Shown: positions 32,826 through 42,629, counted from the first letter of the stretch. The stretch is DNA of 64,000 bases from Pseudooceanicola sediminis (GCF_003575965.1 NZ_QWJJ01000015.1:62001-126000), one strand, 5' to 3'. Made by a program: numbers and translations. The notes: a model not told the origin generated them from the letters alone.

Positions 32826-34796
32826 ATGCACCGTCCCGCGTTCCGTATCGCAACAATGCAACTGCCGTTTCAGGCGCCTTTGTCGCGGCGTAGATTGCTG
32901 GCACTCGGGGCGCTGACCGCTGCGACTTTTGCCTTTGTCGCGCCGGATGCACGGGCACAGGAAGCCCCGAGCGAGCCGTCCGAGACAACGGAAAGCGCCA
33001 CGGGCGATGAGAAAATCATCAAGAGCCATGGCTACTCCTATTTCGGTGAACTGAAGTACCCGGCCGATTTCGACCATCTGGATTTCGTCAACGTCGATGC
33101 GCCCAAGGGGGGCGATATCGCGATTCAGGCTTCGGGCACGTTCGATTCACTAAACCCTTTCACCGTAAAGGGGCGAGCGGGTGCGCTGGCCTCGACCATG
33201 TACGAAAGCCTGCTGGGCGAGGCGGCGGATGACTACAACGGGTCTTACTGCCTGCTTTGCGAGAGCCTGGAGTATGACGAGGGCAAGACCTGGGTCATCT
33301 TTCACATGCGCAAGGACGCGAAATTTTCCGATGGCACGCCGCTGACGGCACATGATGTCGTGTTTTCGCACAACCTGTTCATTGAACAGGGGCTGCCGTC
33401 GTATTCTGCAGGGGTCAAGAAGCGCGTTCTCGGAGCCGAGGCGCTGGATGACTATACGGTCAAGTTCACCTTTGCGACCGACATATCACGCCGGTCCCTG
33501 ATCGACCAGGTCGGCGCGACAACCGTGTTCAGCAAGAAGTGGTTCGAGGAAACCGGTGCGCGCCTGGATGAACCGCGCTTCGAGACCTCTCCGGGGTCCG
33601 GGCCATACATGCTGGACAGTTACGACGTGAACCGCCGCATCACCTATAAGCGCAACCCCGACTACTGGGGCAAGGATCTGCCGCTCAACAAGGGGCGCTA
33701 TAACTTCGACACGATCCGGGTGGAGTATTTTGCAGACGAATCCGCTGCATTCGAGGCATTCAAGGCGGGCGAATATACGTTCCGCATCGAAACCAGCTCT
33801 CGGCAATGGGCGACGCAATACGATTTTCCCGCAATTCAAGCGGGACATGTTGTCAAGGCAGAGCTGCCTGACGGTATCCCGCCAAATAACGTGGGCTTCG
33901 TCTTCAACCTCGGCCGGGAAAAGTTCAAGGACAAGCGTGTGCGCGAGGCAATTGCGCTGGCATACAATTTCGAGTGGACGAATGAGAGCCTGCAATATGG
34001 CCTGTTCAAGCACCGTGAGAGCTATTTTCAGGATACGCCGCTTCAGGCGAACGGAGTCCCGACAGGCGAAGACCTCGCGTTTCTCGAGGGCCTGGGCGAT
34101 CTGGTGCCGGACGCACTCAAGTCCGAGCCACCCGTTGGGATCCACGTCAGTTCACCCGAACGTCTGAATGATCGTGGAAATCTCCGCAAGGCGATGAAAT
34201 TGCTGGACGATGCCGGTTGGGCCGTTGGCGATGATGGTATCCGCCGGAATGCGCAAGGCGAGGTGCTGTCCATCGATTTCCCGATAAACTCTGCCTCGGC
34301 CAGCTCGCTCGAACCTGTGCTGGACAACTATGCCCTGAACCTGAAAGCGATCGGCATCCGGCCGGATTTTGAAAAGGTCGACCCCAGCCAATATACCAAT
34401 CGCAGTCGCAACCGCGAATACGACATGGTCTATGACGGCTATCGTGCGGGACTGGGGACTGGCACGGGCCTGATGCAGATGTATGGTTCTTCCGAAGCCG
34501 CATTCTCGGTGTTCAATCCGGCGGGGCTGGCCAGTGACCTCGTCGATCAAATCATTCTCGCCTCGCTCGAGACGCAAAGTCAGGAGGAACAGGATGCCTC
34601 CCTGCGCGCTCTCGACCGGGCACTACGGTACGAAATGCTGATGGTTCCAACGTGGTACAAGGCCGGATACTGGGTGGCCTACTACGACATGTTCGAACAT
34701 CCCGACATCCCGCCCTATGACCTCGGCTACCTCGATTTCTGGTGGTACAATGCGGACAAGGCGGCCAAGTTGAAGGCCGCTGGCGCGATGAGGTAA
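32826..34796 (+). CDS. yejA: ABC transporter periplasmic substrate-binding protein YejA
   Basis: 656 residues. An SRRRLLALGALTAATFAF segment looks like a twin-arginine or strong Sec signal, with cleavage near the ARA at about 45. The family 5 (oligopeptide/DppA-like) binding fold follows, with the YejA-type KGGDIAIQASGTFDSLNPF start and PTWYKAGYWVAYYDMFEHP near the C terminus. In enterobacteria YejABEF imports peptides and microcin C. It is first of the yejABEF operon, 9 bp before yejB, with GAGGAG upstream. Confidence 0.93.
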   Translation: MHRPAFRIATMQLPFQAPLSRRRLLALGALTAATFAFVAPDARAQEAPSEPSETTESATGDEKIIKSHGYSYFGELKYPADFDHLDFVNVDAPKGGDIAIQASGTFDSLNPFTVKGRAGALASTMYESLLGEAADDYNGSYCLLCESLEYDEGKTWVIFHMRKDAKFSDGTPLTAHDVVFSHNLFIEQGLPSYSAGVKKRVLGAEALDDYTVKFTFATDISRRSLIDQVGATTVFSKKWFEETGARLDEPRFETSPGSGPYMLDSYDVNRRITYKRNPDYWGKDLPLNKGRYNFDTIRVEYFADESAAFEAFKAGEYTFRIETSSRQWATQYDFPAIQAGHVVKAELPDGIPPNNVGFVFNLGREKFKDKRVREAIALAYNFEWTNESLQYGLFKHRESYFQDTPLQANGVPTGEDLAFLEGLGDLVPDALKSEPPVGIHVSSPERLNDRGNLRKAMKLLDDAGWAVGDDGIRRNAQGEVLSIDFPINSASASSLEPVLDNYALNLKAIGIRPDFEKVDPSQYTNRSRNREYDMVYDGYRAGLGTGTGLMQMYGSSEAAFSVFNPAGLASDLVDQIILASLETQSQEEQDASLRALDRALRYEMLMVPTWYKAGYWVAYYDMFEHPDIPPYDLGYLDFWWYNADKAAKLKAAGAMR

Positions 34797-34805
34797 ACCA
34801 GCCAG

Positions 34806-35891
34806 ATGGGAGCCTACATTCTTCGCCGCCTGCTGTTGGTCATACCGACGCTTCTGGGCATGATGATCATCAACTTCACGCTGACGCAGTTCGTGCCTGG
34901 CGGGCCGATCGAGCAGATCATCGCTCAGGTGCAGGGGCAGGGCGATGTCACGGCTGGATTTACCGGTGGTGGCGGAGATGCCGCCGATATGCTGGGCTCG
35001 AACGATTCCGCCTATGCGGGCGCGCGTGGGCTGCCGCCTGAATTCATTGAAAAGCTGGAAAAGGAATTCGGCTTTGACAAGCCGCCGCTTGAACGGTTCG
35101 GCCTGATGCTTTGGAACTACGTGCGGCTGGATTTCGGGGACAGTTATTTCCGCTCGGTCAGTGTCATTGACCTGGTCCTGGAAAAAATGCCGGTGTCGAT
35201 CACCCTCGGTCTCTGGTCGACGCTGATTGCCTATCTGGTGTCGATCCCGCTGGGTATTCGCAAGGCGGTCAAGGACGGCTCCAGCTTTGACAACTGGACA
35301 TCGGGCGTCATCATCGTGGCCTATGCGATCCCCGGGTTTCTGGTCGCGATCCTGTTGCTGGTGCTGTTCGCCGGTGGGTCCTACTGGCAGTTCTTTCCCT
35401 TGCGCGGCCTTACGTCGGACAATTTCAACCAGTTGTCATGGGCCGGCAAGGCGTTGGATTACCTTTGGCACATCGCGCTGCCGGTCCTTGCCTCGACCAT
35501 CTCGGCTTTCGCCACCCTGACGCTGCTGACCAAGAATTCGTTCCTGGACGAGATCAAGAAGCAATACGTCATGACCGCGCGGGCAAAGGGGCAAAGCGAA
35601 CGCCGTGTTCTGTACGGTCACGTGTTCCGCAACGCCATGCTGATCGTGATTGCGGGATTCCCGGGTGTTTTCATCAGCGTGTTCTTCGCCGGAAGCCTGA
35701 TTATCGAAACGATCTTTTCTCTCGATGGTCTCGGACGGCTTGGATTCGAGGCCGCGGTGGCGCGCGACTACCCGGTGATCTTCGGCACGCTGTTCATTTT
35801 CGGGCTCATGCAACTGGTCGTGGGGATCGTGTCCGATCTGATGTATGTCTTCGTCGATCCGCGTATCGACTTCGAAAAGCGCGAGGGCTAG
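34806..35891 (+). CDS. yejB: ABC transporter permease YejB
   Basis: 361 residues with six predicted membrane helices, the first at the N terminus ([24 protein letters not shown]). A periplasmic region (about 35-100) follows, typical of DppB-type permeases. The cytoplasmic EAA loop that contacts the ATPase is near [22 protein letters not shown]. It pairs with YejE to form the inner-membrane channel. The next gene begins 3 bp after its stop. Confidence 0.94.
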   Translation: MGAYILRRLLLVIPTLLGMMIINFTLTQFVPGGPIEQIIAQVQGQGDVTAGFTGGGGDAADMLGSNDSAYAGARGLPPEFIEKLEKEFGFDKPPLERFGLMLWNYVRLDFGDSYFRSVSVIDLVLEKMPVSITLGLWSTLIAYLVSIPLGIRKAVKDGSSFDNWTSGVIIVAYAIPGFLVAILLLVLFAGGSYWQFFPLRGLTSDNFNQLSWAGKALDYLWHIALPVLASTISAFATLTLLTKNSFLDEIKKQYVMTARAKGQSERRVLYGHVFRNAMLIVIAGFPGVFISVFFAGSLIIETIFSLDGLGRLGFEAAVARDYPVIFGTLFIFGLMQLVVGIVSDLMYVFVDPRIDFEKREG

Positions 35892-35894
35892 GCC

Positions 35895-37085
35895 ATGACA
35901 GACCCGATGCAGCCTGAAACCGCGCCACCCCGCATTCCCGGCCACGATGCGCCCGCTCCGGTGCCCGACGCCCCGAAACGCTGGCTTTCGCCGCTGAACC
36001 AGCGCCGGTGGCGAAACTTTCGCCGCAACCGTCGCGCATTCTGGTCGCTGATCGTCTTTGCGGTGTTGTTCGGTATTTCGCTGTTTGCAGAATTCGTCGC
36101 GAACGACAAACCGATCCTCGTCAATTATCGGGGCGAATATTACATGCCGATCTTCCGGTTCTACCCCGAGACGGCCTTTGGCGGCGACTTCAAGACCGAG
36201 GCGATCTATCGCGACCCCGAGGTGCAATGCCTTATTCACAGCGGTGGTCTGGATAGTTGTTTCGACGATCCCGAAGGGGTCATGGCAGATGCCGAGGATG
36301 GCGTCGTCGATGGCGAGGCGATCGAAAACGGCTGGTCGATCTGGCCACCGATCCCCTATTCCTATGACAGCCCCGTGGACCGACCGGGTGCGGCCCCGTT
36401 GCCGCCCAGTGCGGAAAACCTGCTCGGAACGGACGATACGAAACGCGATGTACTTGCACGGGTGATTTATGGTTTTCGCCTGTCGATCCTGTTCACCCTG
36501 ATCGTGACCGCGCTGTCGTCTTTGATCGGCATTGTTGCCGGCGCGGTTCAGGGCTTTTTCGGCGGTTGGGTCGACCTGCTGTTCCAGCGCATTATCGAGG
36601 TCTGGTCCTCCACACCCTCTCTCTATGTCATCATCATCCTGTTCGCGATTTTGGGACGCGGGTTCTGGCTGCTTGTCGGGTTGACCGTGCTGTTTGGCTG
36701 GATGGCCCTTGTGGGAGTCGTGCGCGCTGAATTCCTGCGGGCTCGCAACCTGGAATACGTGCGTGCGGCCAAGGCGCTTGGGGTGTCGAACCGCACCATC
36801 ATGTTCCGCCACATGCTGCCCAATGCCATGGTCGCGACCCTGACCATGATGCCCTTCATTGTCACCGGCACCATCTCGACGCTTGCCGGGCTCGACTTCC
36901 TCGGGTTCGGGCTCCCGTCGTCCTCGCCATCGCTGGGCGAGTTGACGTTGCAGGCCAAGGAAAATCTGCAGGCGCCTTGGCTGGCATTCACGTCCTTCAT
37001 CGTGTTCGCCTTGATGCTGTCGCTGCTGGTCTTCATCTTTGAAGGGGTGCGCGATGCCTTCGACCCCAGAAAGACGTTTCAATGA
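35895..37085 (+). CDS. yejE: ABC transporter permease YejE
   Basis: 396 residues. A long cytoplasmic Pro-rich N terminus precedes TM1 (about 54-72), followed by a large periplasmic insert (about 75-180) characteristic of YejE. Five more helices complete the DppC-type core. The EAA loop (YVRAAKALGVSNRTIMFRHMLPNA) lies near 287-310. It overlaps yejF by 4 bp (ATGA), indicating translational coupling. Confidence 0.94.
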   Translation: MTDPMQPETAPPRIPGHDAPAPVPDAPKRWLSPLNQRRWRNFRRNRRAFWSLIVFAVLFGISLFAEFVANDKPILVNYRGEYYMPIFRFYPETAFGGDFKTEAIYRDPEVQCLIHSGGLDSCFDDPEGVMADAEDGVVDGEAIENGWSIWPPIPYSYDSPVDRPGAAPLPPSAENLLGTDDTKRDVLARVIYGFRLSILFTLIVTALSSLIGIVAGAVQGFFGGWVDLLFQRIIEVWSSTPSLYVIIILFAILGRGFWLLVGLTVLFGWMALVGVVRAEFLRARNLEYVRAAKALGVSNRTIMFRHMLPNAMVATLTMMPFIVTGTISTLAGLDFLGFGLPSSSPSLGELTLQAKENLQAPWLAFTSFIVFALMLSLLVFIFEGVRDAFDPRKTFQ

Positions 37086-38938
37086 GCATACTTGAGGTCC
37101 GCGACCTGCGCATCGCGTTCCGCCAGGACGGCCAGAGGCACGAGGCCGTGAAGGGCGTCAGCTTTTCCGTCGACCGTGGCGAAACCGTGGCCTTGGTGGG
37201 AGAGTCGGGGTCGGGAAAATCCGTGACGGCCATGTCCACAGTCGCCTTGCTGGGGGACAACGCCGAGGTTTCGGGCAGTGCGACCTTTGATGGGCAAGAG
37301 ATGATCGGCGCCGATGCCCAGCTGCTGCGCAAGGTGCGCGGCAATGACATCAGCTTCATCTTTCAGGAGCCGATGACATCGCTCAACCCGTTGCACACCA
37401 TCGAAAAGCAGCTGGCTGAATCCATGGCGCTACACCAGGGGCTGAAGGGGCGCGGCAGGGGCAAGCGGTTCCTCGAAGGCTGGATGAACTTCACGCCTCT
37501 GCCGTTCTTCATCGGCGTCGCGGTCTTTCTGGTGGCACTGGCGGCCTATGCCAGTTTCGTGTCCACCGCGCCGAGCGAACCGAGCCTGGCTTTCCTGCCG
37601 GCATTCGGCGCTGATCTATTGCCGGGGGTGCTTGTTGCGATGGGGTGGGCGGCGGGGCTGACCGCGGTGCTCTGGGCCGGGAAATACCTGCTGGCGTCGC
37701 GCCTGCGCACGTGGATCATCACCTCCGAGACGCGCGAACGTTCTATCGCATTGCTGAACCAGGTCGGTATCCGCGATGCGGAATCCCGCCTGACCGCTTA
37801 TCCTCATGAACTTTCCGGCGGACAGCGTCAGCGCGTCATGATTGCCATGGCCCTGGCCAACCGGCCGGGCCTGCTGATTGCCGATGAACCGACAACCGCG
37901 CTCGACGTGACGATCCAGGCGCAGATCCTGGAACTGCTGGCCGAGCTCAAGGATCACAACTCCATGGGGTTGCTGTTCATCACGCATGATCTTGGAATCG
38001 TGCGCCGCATCGCCGACCGCGTCTGCGTCATGAAGGATGGGGAGATCGTCGAAACAGGCCCGACAGACCAGATTTTTGCCAACCCGCAGCACCCCTATAC
38101 ACAGATGCTGCTGTCTGCCGCTGCCACAGGCGCCCCCCAGGCCGCGGCGACGGATGCGCCTGCCGTGCTCGAGGCCGAAAACCTGCGCATCTGGTTTCCG
38201 ATCAAGGCGGGCCTGATGAAGCGCACGGTCGGGTACGTAAAGGCGGTCAACGACGCCACGCTGACCGTTCATGCCGGTGAAACCCTAGGGGTCATCGGGG
38301 AATCCGGGTCAGGCAAATCGACGTTGGCCATGGCCCTGATGCGGTTGATCGGGTCCGAGGGGCAGATCCGATTTGAAGGTCAGGACATCCGTCAGTGGTC
38401 CACCGGGCAGCTACGTCATCTGCGCAAGGATATGCAGATCGTCTTTCAGGATCCCTTTGGCTCCCTCAGCCCTCGGATGACGTGCGAACAGATCATCGCC
38501 GAGGGGCTGTCGATCCACAAGATCGGGGATGGTCGTCCGCAGCGTGATCTGGTCGCCGAAGTGATGCGCGAAGTCGGGCTGGATCCGGCAGCGATGCATC
38601 GCTATCCGCACGAGTTTTCCGGCGGGCAGCGGCAACGCATTGCTATCGCCCGCGCAATGATCCTGCGGCCCAAGCTGGTGGTGCTGGACGAACCCACGTC
38701 GGCGCTGGATATGACGGTGCAGGTGCAGATCGTCGATTTGCTGCGCGATTTGCAGCAGAAATACGGTCTGGCATATGTCTTTATCAGCCATGATCTGAAA
38801 GTTGTGCGCGCCATGTCGCACCGGGTGATGGTGATGCGGCAAGGTGACGTGGTGGAAAGCGGCACGGCGGCGCAGGTGTTTGATGCCCCGCAGGCTGCCT
38901 ATACCCAGGATCTTTTTGCCGCCGCGTTGGATCGCTGA
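37082..38938 (+). CDS. yejF: ABC transporter ATP-binding protein YejF with membrane-helix insert
   Basis: 618 residues, against about 529 in E. coli YejF. It has two tandem ATPase domains. In the first, Walker A is at 40-47, the Q-loop glutamine at 95, the signature LSGGQ at 244-248 and Walker B LLIADEP at 264-270. The second begins near 366, with its own GESGSGKS and FSGGQ. Between the Q-loop and signature of domain 1, residues about 123-218 form an extra segment with two strongly hydrophobic stretches (about 141-160 and 178-205). The reading frame is intact and both ATPase motif sets are complete, so the insert is not obviously damaging. Confidence 0.93.
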   Translation: MSILEVRDLRIAFRQDGQRHEAVKGVSFSVDRGETVALVGESGSGKSVTAMSTVALLGDNAEVSGSATFDGQEMIGADAQLLRKVRGNDISFIFQEPMTSLNPLHTIEKQLAESMALHQGLKGRGRGKRFLEGWMNFTPLPFFIGVAVFLVALAAYASFVSTAPSEPSLAFLPAFGADLLPGVLVAMGWAAGLTAVLWAGKYLLASRLRTWIITSETRERSIALLNQVGIRDAESRLTAYPHELSGGQRQRVMIAMALANRPGLLIADEPTTALDVTIQAQILELLAELKDHNSMGLLFITHDLGIVRRIADRVCVMKDGEIVETGPTDQIFANPQHPYTQMLLSAAATGAPQAAATDAPAVLEAENLRIWFPIKAGLMKRTVGYVKAVNDATLTVHAGETLGVIGESGSGKSTLAMALMRLIGSEGQIRFEGQDIRQWSTGQLRHLRKDMQIVFQDPFGSLSPRMTCEQIIAEGLSIHKIGDGRPQRDLVAEVMREVGLDPAAMHRYPHEFSGGQRQRIAIARAMILRPKLVVLDEPTSALDMTVQVQIVDLLRDLQQKYGLAYVFISHDLKVVRAMSHRVMVMRQGDVVESGTAAQVFDAPQAAYTQDLFAAALDR

Positions 38939-38950
38939 CGGCTTGGCGCC

Positions 38951-40312
38951 TCAGATCGCCGACGAATGACGGGCGGGCGCAGTGTCGTAACGATCAAAGG
39001 CACGGGCAATCATTCGCGTCAGCGGGCGCACTGGCTGCGGGATGAACAGCCCATCTGTCGTGACGCGCAGGAGATCGGGAAACTGGGCCGCGACCTCGTT
39101 GAACATTGCGGTCAACGCAGTTGGCGCGACGTCGAAATGCGCGGAAAGTTCGCCGGTGCGGACCTCGAAGTCGCACATCAGCGCCTCGATGATCCGGCCA
39201 TGCAGGCGGTCTTCATGTGTGAAGGCATGTCCTCGCACGGTCGAAAAGACGCTGTTTCGGATGGCGGCCGTATATCCCGAGGTGGCGGCGTTGTTCTGGG
39301 TATACCCCTGCGGAAACCGAGAGATGGAAGACGCCCCGACGCCGATCAGCACATCTGAGGTGTCGTCCGTGTAACCTTGGAAGTTGCGCCGTAGCAGGCC
39401 GGCTTTCTGGGCGATCTCAAGCCCGTCGCCTGCAAGGGCAAAGTGGTCTATGCCGATTTCCGCGTAGCCGTCCCATTGGAACATCTGGCGCGCGACCTCG
39501 AACAGGGCAAGGCGCTGTTCGGGGGCGGGCAGTGTATCGGCGGGCAGCAAGCTCTGACGGCGCGCCATCCAGGGCACGTGGGCATACCCATACAACGCAA
39601 CGCGGTCGGGGCTGAGCGATAGCAATTTCTGAACGCTCTGGGTGATCTTTCCCGGTGTCTGATGCGGTAGCCCATAGAGGATATCGGCGTTGAGGCTGTA
39701 GACACCGTGATCGCGGATTGCAGCGACAACATCGCGTGTCACCTCGTAGCTCTGCTCGCGTCCGATGCACTTTTGGATCTGGGGGTCGAAATCCTGCACG
39801 CCGATCGAGGCGCGATTCATGCCTGCCGCCGAAAGCACGGAAAGACGCGCGTCGTCGACCTCATTGGGGTCGATCTCGACCGAGAACTCGGCGTGGGGTG
39901 CCAGGGGGGCGACATCGGCAATGGCGCCGGCAAGGGTTTCCATCATCGCGGGCGTCAACAGTGTGGGCGTACCGCCGCCCCAGTGCAGGCGCGAGAGCGC
40001 GACCCCTTCGGGCAGGTGAGCCTTGAGCATTCTCAGTTCGCTCAGAAGGGTTTGCAGGTAGGCCGCAACGGGGGCCGTGCTCTGCGTGCCCTGCGTTCGA
40101 CAGGCGCAGAACCAGCAGAGGTGACGGCAGAACGGCACGTGGATATAGAGCGAGATGGCCGCTCCAGGGGGGATGGCGGCGATCCAGTCGGCATGGGCCG
40201 CAGGCCCGGTCACATCCGAGAAGTGCGGCGACGTGGGATAGCTGGTGTAACGCGGAACTTTCGCGTCAAACAGGCCGTGGCGGGACAATTGCGTTTTGAT
40301 ATCCATGGGCAT
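38951..40312 (-). CDS. hemN: Oxygen-independent coproporphyrinogen III oxidase
   Basis: 453 residues, radical-SAM enzyme. The 4Fe-4S/SAM motif is Cys62-x3-Cys66-x2-Cys69 in HVPFCRHLCWFC, preceded by the substrate-contact PRYTSYPTSPHF and followed by LHWGGGTPTLL. A HemN C-terminal domain is present, so this is HemN rather than HemW. It decarboxylates coproporphyrinogen III without oxygen. It diverges from fnrL with a shared FNR box 30 bp upstream. An ATG at 40306 is an alternative start. Confidence 0.95.
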   Translation of the reverse strand: MPMDIKTQLSRHGLFDAKVPRYTSYPTSPHFSDVTGPAAHADWIAAIPPGAAISLYIHVPFCRHLCWFCACRTQGTQSTAPVAAYLQTLLSELRMLKAHLPEGVALSRLHWGGGTPTLLTPAMMETLAGAIADVAPLAPHAEFSVEIDPNEVDDARLSVLSAAGMNRASIGVQDFDPQIQKCIGREQSYEVTRDVVAAIRDHGVYSLNADILYGLPHQTPGKITQSVQKLLSLSPDRVALYGYAHVPWMARRQSLLPADTLPAPEQRLALFEVARQMFQWDGYAEIGIDHFALAGDGLEIAQKAGLLRRNFQGYTDDTSDVLIGVGASSISRFPQGYTQNNAATSGYTAAIRNSVFSTVRGHAFTHEDRLHGRIIEALMCDFEVRTGELSAHFDVAPTALTAMFNEVAAQFPDLLRVTTDGLFIPQPVRPLTRMIARAFDRYDTAPARHSSAI

Positions 40313-40342
40313 AGGATTTAACAGGGCCTCACTGAGACCTCC

Positions 40343-40356
40343 TTGACCCAGATCAA
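40343..40356. promoter_or_regulatory. FNR box between hemN and fnrL
   Basis: TTGACCCAGATCAA matches the TTGAT-N4-ATCAA consensus at 9 of 10 positions. It is centred 37 bp from the hemN start (40312) and 34 bp from the fnrL start (40384). Confidence 0.9.
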
Positions 40357-40383
40357 TCTGCCACCGGCAACATACAGGCGATC

Positions 40384-41130
40384 ATGCTGCACACTGACCT
40401 CGCCCATTCCACGCAAGATTGTAAAGCTTGCCCGATACGGCATCGGGCAGTCTGCGCCCGCTGTGACGCCGATGAATTGGCCGTGTTGGAAGAAATCAAG
40501 TATTACCGCAGCTTCGAGGCGGGGCAGACTGTCGTGTGGGCGGGGGATCGGATGGAGTTCGTCGGGTCCGTCGTTTCGGGCGTGGCGACGCTGACGCAGG
40601 CGATGGAGGACGGCCGTACGCAGATGGTGGGGCTGTTGCTGCCGTCGGATTTCGTGGGGCGGCCGGGCCGCGACGGGGCTGCCTATGACGTGGTGGCGAC
40701 GACCGGGCTGGTCATGTGCTGTTTTCGCAAGAAGCCGTTCGAGCAGCTGATGGAGACGACGCCGCATATCGCGCAGCGTCTCTTGCAGATGACACTGGAC
40801 GAACTGGATGCGGCGCGTGAATGGATGCTGGTGCTGGGGCGCAAGACCGCACGCGAGAAGATCGCCAGCCTGCTGGCCATCGTGGCGCGGCGGGATGCGA
40901 CGCTCAACCTGATGACTCCCAACGGAAAACTGGTCTTTGATCTGCCGCTGACGCGCGAGGCGATGGCAGATTACCTGGGGCTGACGCTGGAAACCGTGAG
41001 CCGGCAGATCTCGGCCCTGAAGCGCGACGGGGTGATCGTGCTGGAGGGCACGCGTCATGTCGTCGTGCCCGATTTCAGCCGCCTGCTGGAAGAAGCCGGG
41101 GATGACAGCGACGGCGGTATCCTGAGCTGA
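40384..41130 (+). CDS. fnrL: Oxygen-sensing regulator FnrL
   Basis: 248 residues, the same length as Rhodobacter FnrL as I recall it. The N-terminal 4Fe-4S ligands are probably among Cys13, 16, 24 and 27, with the fourth at Cys112 or 113. The cyclic-nucleotide-like beta roll, dimerisation helix and C-terminal HTH follow. The recognition helix ETVSRQISALK has the E--SR residues that read TTGAT half-sites. Without oxygen the cluster dimerises the protein and it controls cbb3 oxidase and haem genes. It diverges from hemN. Confidence 0.96.
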   Translation: MLHTDLAHSTQDCKACPIRHRAVCARCDADELAVLEEIKYYRSFEAGQTVVWAGDRMEFVGSVVSGVATLTQAMEDGRTQMVGLLLPSDFVGRPGRDGAAYDVVATTGLVMCCFRKKPFEQLMETTPHIAQRLLQMTLDELDAAREWMLVLGRKTAREKIASLLAIVARRDATLNLMTPNGKLVFDLPLTREAMADYLGLTLETVSRQISALKRDGVIVLEGTRHVVVPDFSRLLEEAGDDSDGGILS

Positions 41131-41154
41131 GATGTCGCCGCGGGACGACAGGAG

Positions 41155-41185
41155 ATGCCCTGCGCGAGCGCGGGGCATTTTTTTG
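41155..41185 (+). terminator. Terminator of fnrL
   Basis: ATGCCC with an inner GC stem pairs with GGGCAT and is followed by seven T residues, 24 bases after the fnrL stop. Confidence 0.85.
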
Positions 41186-41248
41186 TGCCCACAGCGGTGC
41201 GGTGGCGGCGGTGTGACGCGGTGGTGTGAAGGGGCGGTCCCCAGTCGT

Positions 41249-41318
41249 GCAAGCCCTTGAAATTAAAGGATTCGGACGTCGGTATCTTGACGGTATCGAA
41301 GCGGTATCCGAACGGTGC
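41249..41318 (-). repeat. Phased GATACCG element, copy 2 (inverted)
   Basis: On the minus strand three motifs at an 11-bp period (GATACCGCTTC, GATACCGTCAA, GATACCGACGT) follow GCACCGTTCG and precede a segment ending AAGGGCTT. It aligns without gaps to copy 1 at 23001-23070. Confidence 0.8.
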
Positions 41319-41364
41319 GGAAAAGCCCCCGACCGGGCAGCGGGGAGACGCGCGTGCGGAGCGC

Positions 41365-41427
41365 GGGAGGGAGGGCTCTGCCCTCGGCGCGGGGCGCCTC
41401 ACCCGGGGTATTTCGGGCCAGATGACA
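41365..41427 (+). repeat. Dispersed GGTATTT..GGCCAGATGA repeat, copy C
   Basis: A GGGAGGGCTCTGCCCTC palindrome is followed by a GC-rich stem and CCCGGGGTATTTCGGGCCAGATGA, the same plan as copies A and D. Confidence 0.75.
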
Positions 41428-41702
41428 GGGAGGGCGTCGCGTCTGCGCCGGGGTGTGGCGAGACATGTGCAGTGGGGCGCGGTCGGTGGTGCACACTCGG
41501 TAGGGTCGATCCGGCAGGACACGGGCGGGGTGCATCCCGGGGGGATGATCGGGCGGTGCGCGCAGGCCGAGAGGCGGGGCGCTCAGGGCAAGGCAGCTCA
41601 GGGCGACACCAGTTTGGGGGGAGGGCAGTTTGGGTGCAACGCCAGTTCTGGGGCAAGGTGGGGCAGCGGGGGGAGAGACGCGCTGCCCCGGTTTTCGGAG
41701 GT

Positions 41703-42539
41703 TCAGTGCGCCAGGAAGATCGGCAGTTCGCTGGCCTCCAGCATGTTGCGGGTGGCGCCGCCCAGGATCGCCTGGCGGAACCGCGAATGACCATAGCCGC
41801 CCATGACGATCAGATCCGCCGAGATGTCCTGCGCGTGGCGGCTGATCTGGTCGGAGACGCGGGGCATGGTTTTCGCCACGACCTCGATACTGGCCGAGAC
41901 GCCGTGGCGGGCCAGCCATGTCGCGAGCAGGCCGCCCGGATCGGAACGGTTCGGGCCATGCACTGGCGGGTCGATCACCACGATATGCACGTCGCGCGCC
42001 TGTTGCAGCAGCGGCAGGGCGGCGCGCACGGCGGCGAGGGCCTCGGGTGTTTCGTTCCAGGCGATCAGCGGGGTTTTCAGCGCCTCGGGGGTGGCCTGCG
42101 CGGGCAGGATCAGGATCGGGGCGCGGCCTTCGAACAGGCAGGCTTCGGTGATCTGTTCATGTTCGGACTGGCGGTTCGGGCCGTAGGGCTTTGGCAGGAC
42201 GACGAGATCGGCAAAGCGTGCGCGCCAGCCGACATGGCGACCGATGTCGCCGAGCTGTGTCACGTCGGCCTCGCTGGACCAGCGCAGTTCCGCCCCGGCC
42301 ATTGCCTGGGTGACGGTCTTTTCCAGGTCGCGTGATTCGGCCACGGCGGTGTCGATCGCCTCTTGCAGGATCAGCGCGTTTTCACCGGGGTAGTAATAGC
42401 CGACCTGGCTGCGGTCGATGCCGAGGCAGAGCACATCGAGATGCGCGTCCTGCCGGATGGCAACGGTGACGGCGTTGTCGAGGACAATCCGGGCGTCATC
42501 GTTTTGCGTGACGACCGTGAAGATAGATTTGTAGGCCAT
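41703..42539 (-). CDS. Universal stress protein, tandem UspA domains
   Basis: 278 residues from the ATG at 42539, with GGGAGG upstream. Two Usp folds lie in tandem. The C-terminal one keeps the nucleotide-binding G-x2-G-x9-G-(S/T)-like run (GGYGHSRFRQAILGGATRNMLE). In Rhodobacteraceae a usp gene sits between fnrL and ccoN, and the product is thought to help low-oxygen or stationary-phase survival. It diverges from ccoNOQP, with an FNR-type site placed to drive it. Confidence 0.9.
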   Translation of the reverse strand: MAYKSIFTVVTQNDDARIVLDNAVTVAIRQDAHLDVLCLGIDRSQVGYYYPGENALILQEAIDTAVAESRDLEKTVTQAMAGAELRWSSEADVTQLGDIGRHVGWRARFADLVVLPKPYGPNRQSEHEQITEACLFEGRAPILILPAQATPEALKTPLIAWNETPEALAAVRAALPLLQQARDVHIVVIDPPVHGPNRSDPGGLLATWLARHGVSASIEVVAKTMPRVSDQISRHAQDISADLIVMGGYGHSRFRQAILGGATRNMLEASELPIFLAH

Positions 42540-42601
42540 TCCAGCCTCCCTCTCTTGGCATTGCGATGAGGCCATTCCAGCACGCCTGTCCATGCGCCGC
42601 C

Positions 42602-42615
42602 CTGATCTGGGTCAA
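42602..42615 (-). promoter_or_regulatory. FNR-type site upstream of usp
   Basis: On the minus strand TTGACCCAGATCAG, 13 of 14 bases identical to the hemN/fnrL box and two mismatches from the core consensus. Its centre is about 69 bp from the usp start, which would place it near -41 of a transcript with a leader of about 28 bases. Confidence 0.65.
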
Positions 42616-42629
42616 GCCGCCCGTGGCGA

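Larger units (their letters stand above)
41131..41702. other. 572-bp intergenic region between fnrL and the usp gene
   Basis: No convincing gene; the open frames here are GC-driven. It holds the fnrL terminator, the inverted copy of the phased GATACCG element (41249-41318), dispersed repeat copy C (41365-41427), and about 270 bp of very G-rich plus-strand sequence before the usp stop. Confidence 0.65.

Noticed and set aside
35436-37082. A 548-codon open frame on the minus strand opposite yejB/yejE
   Set aside because: Antisense shadow with no domain; yejB and yejE on the plus strand are unambiguous.
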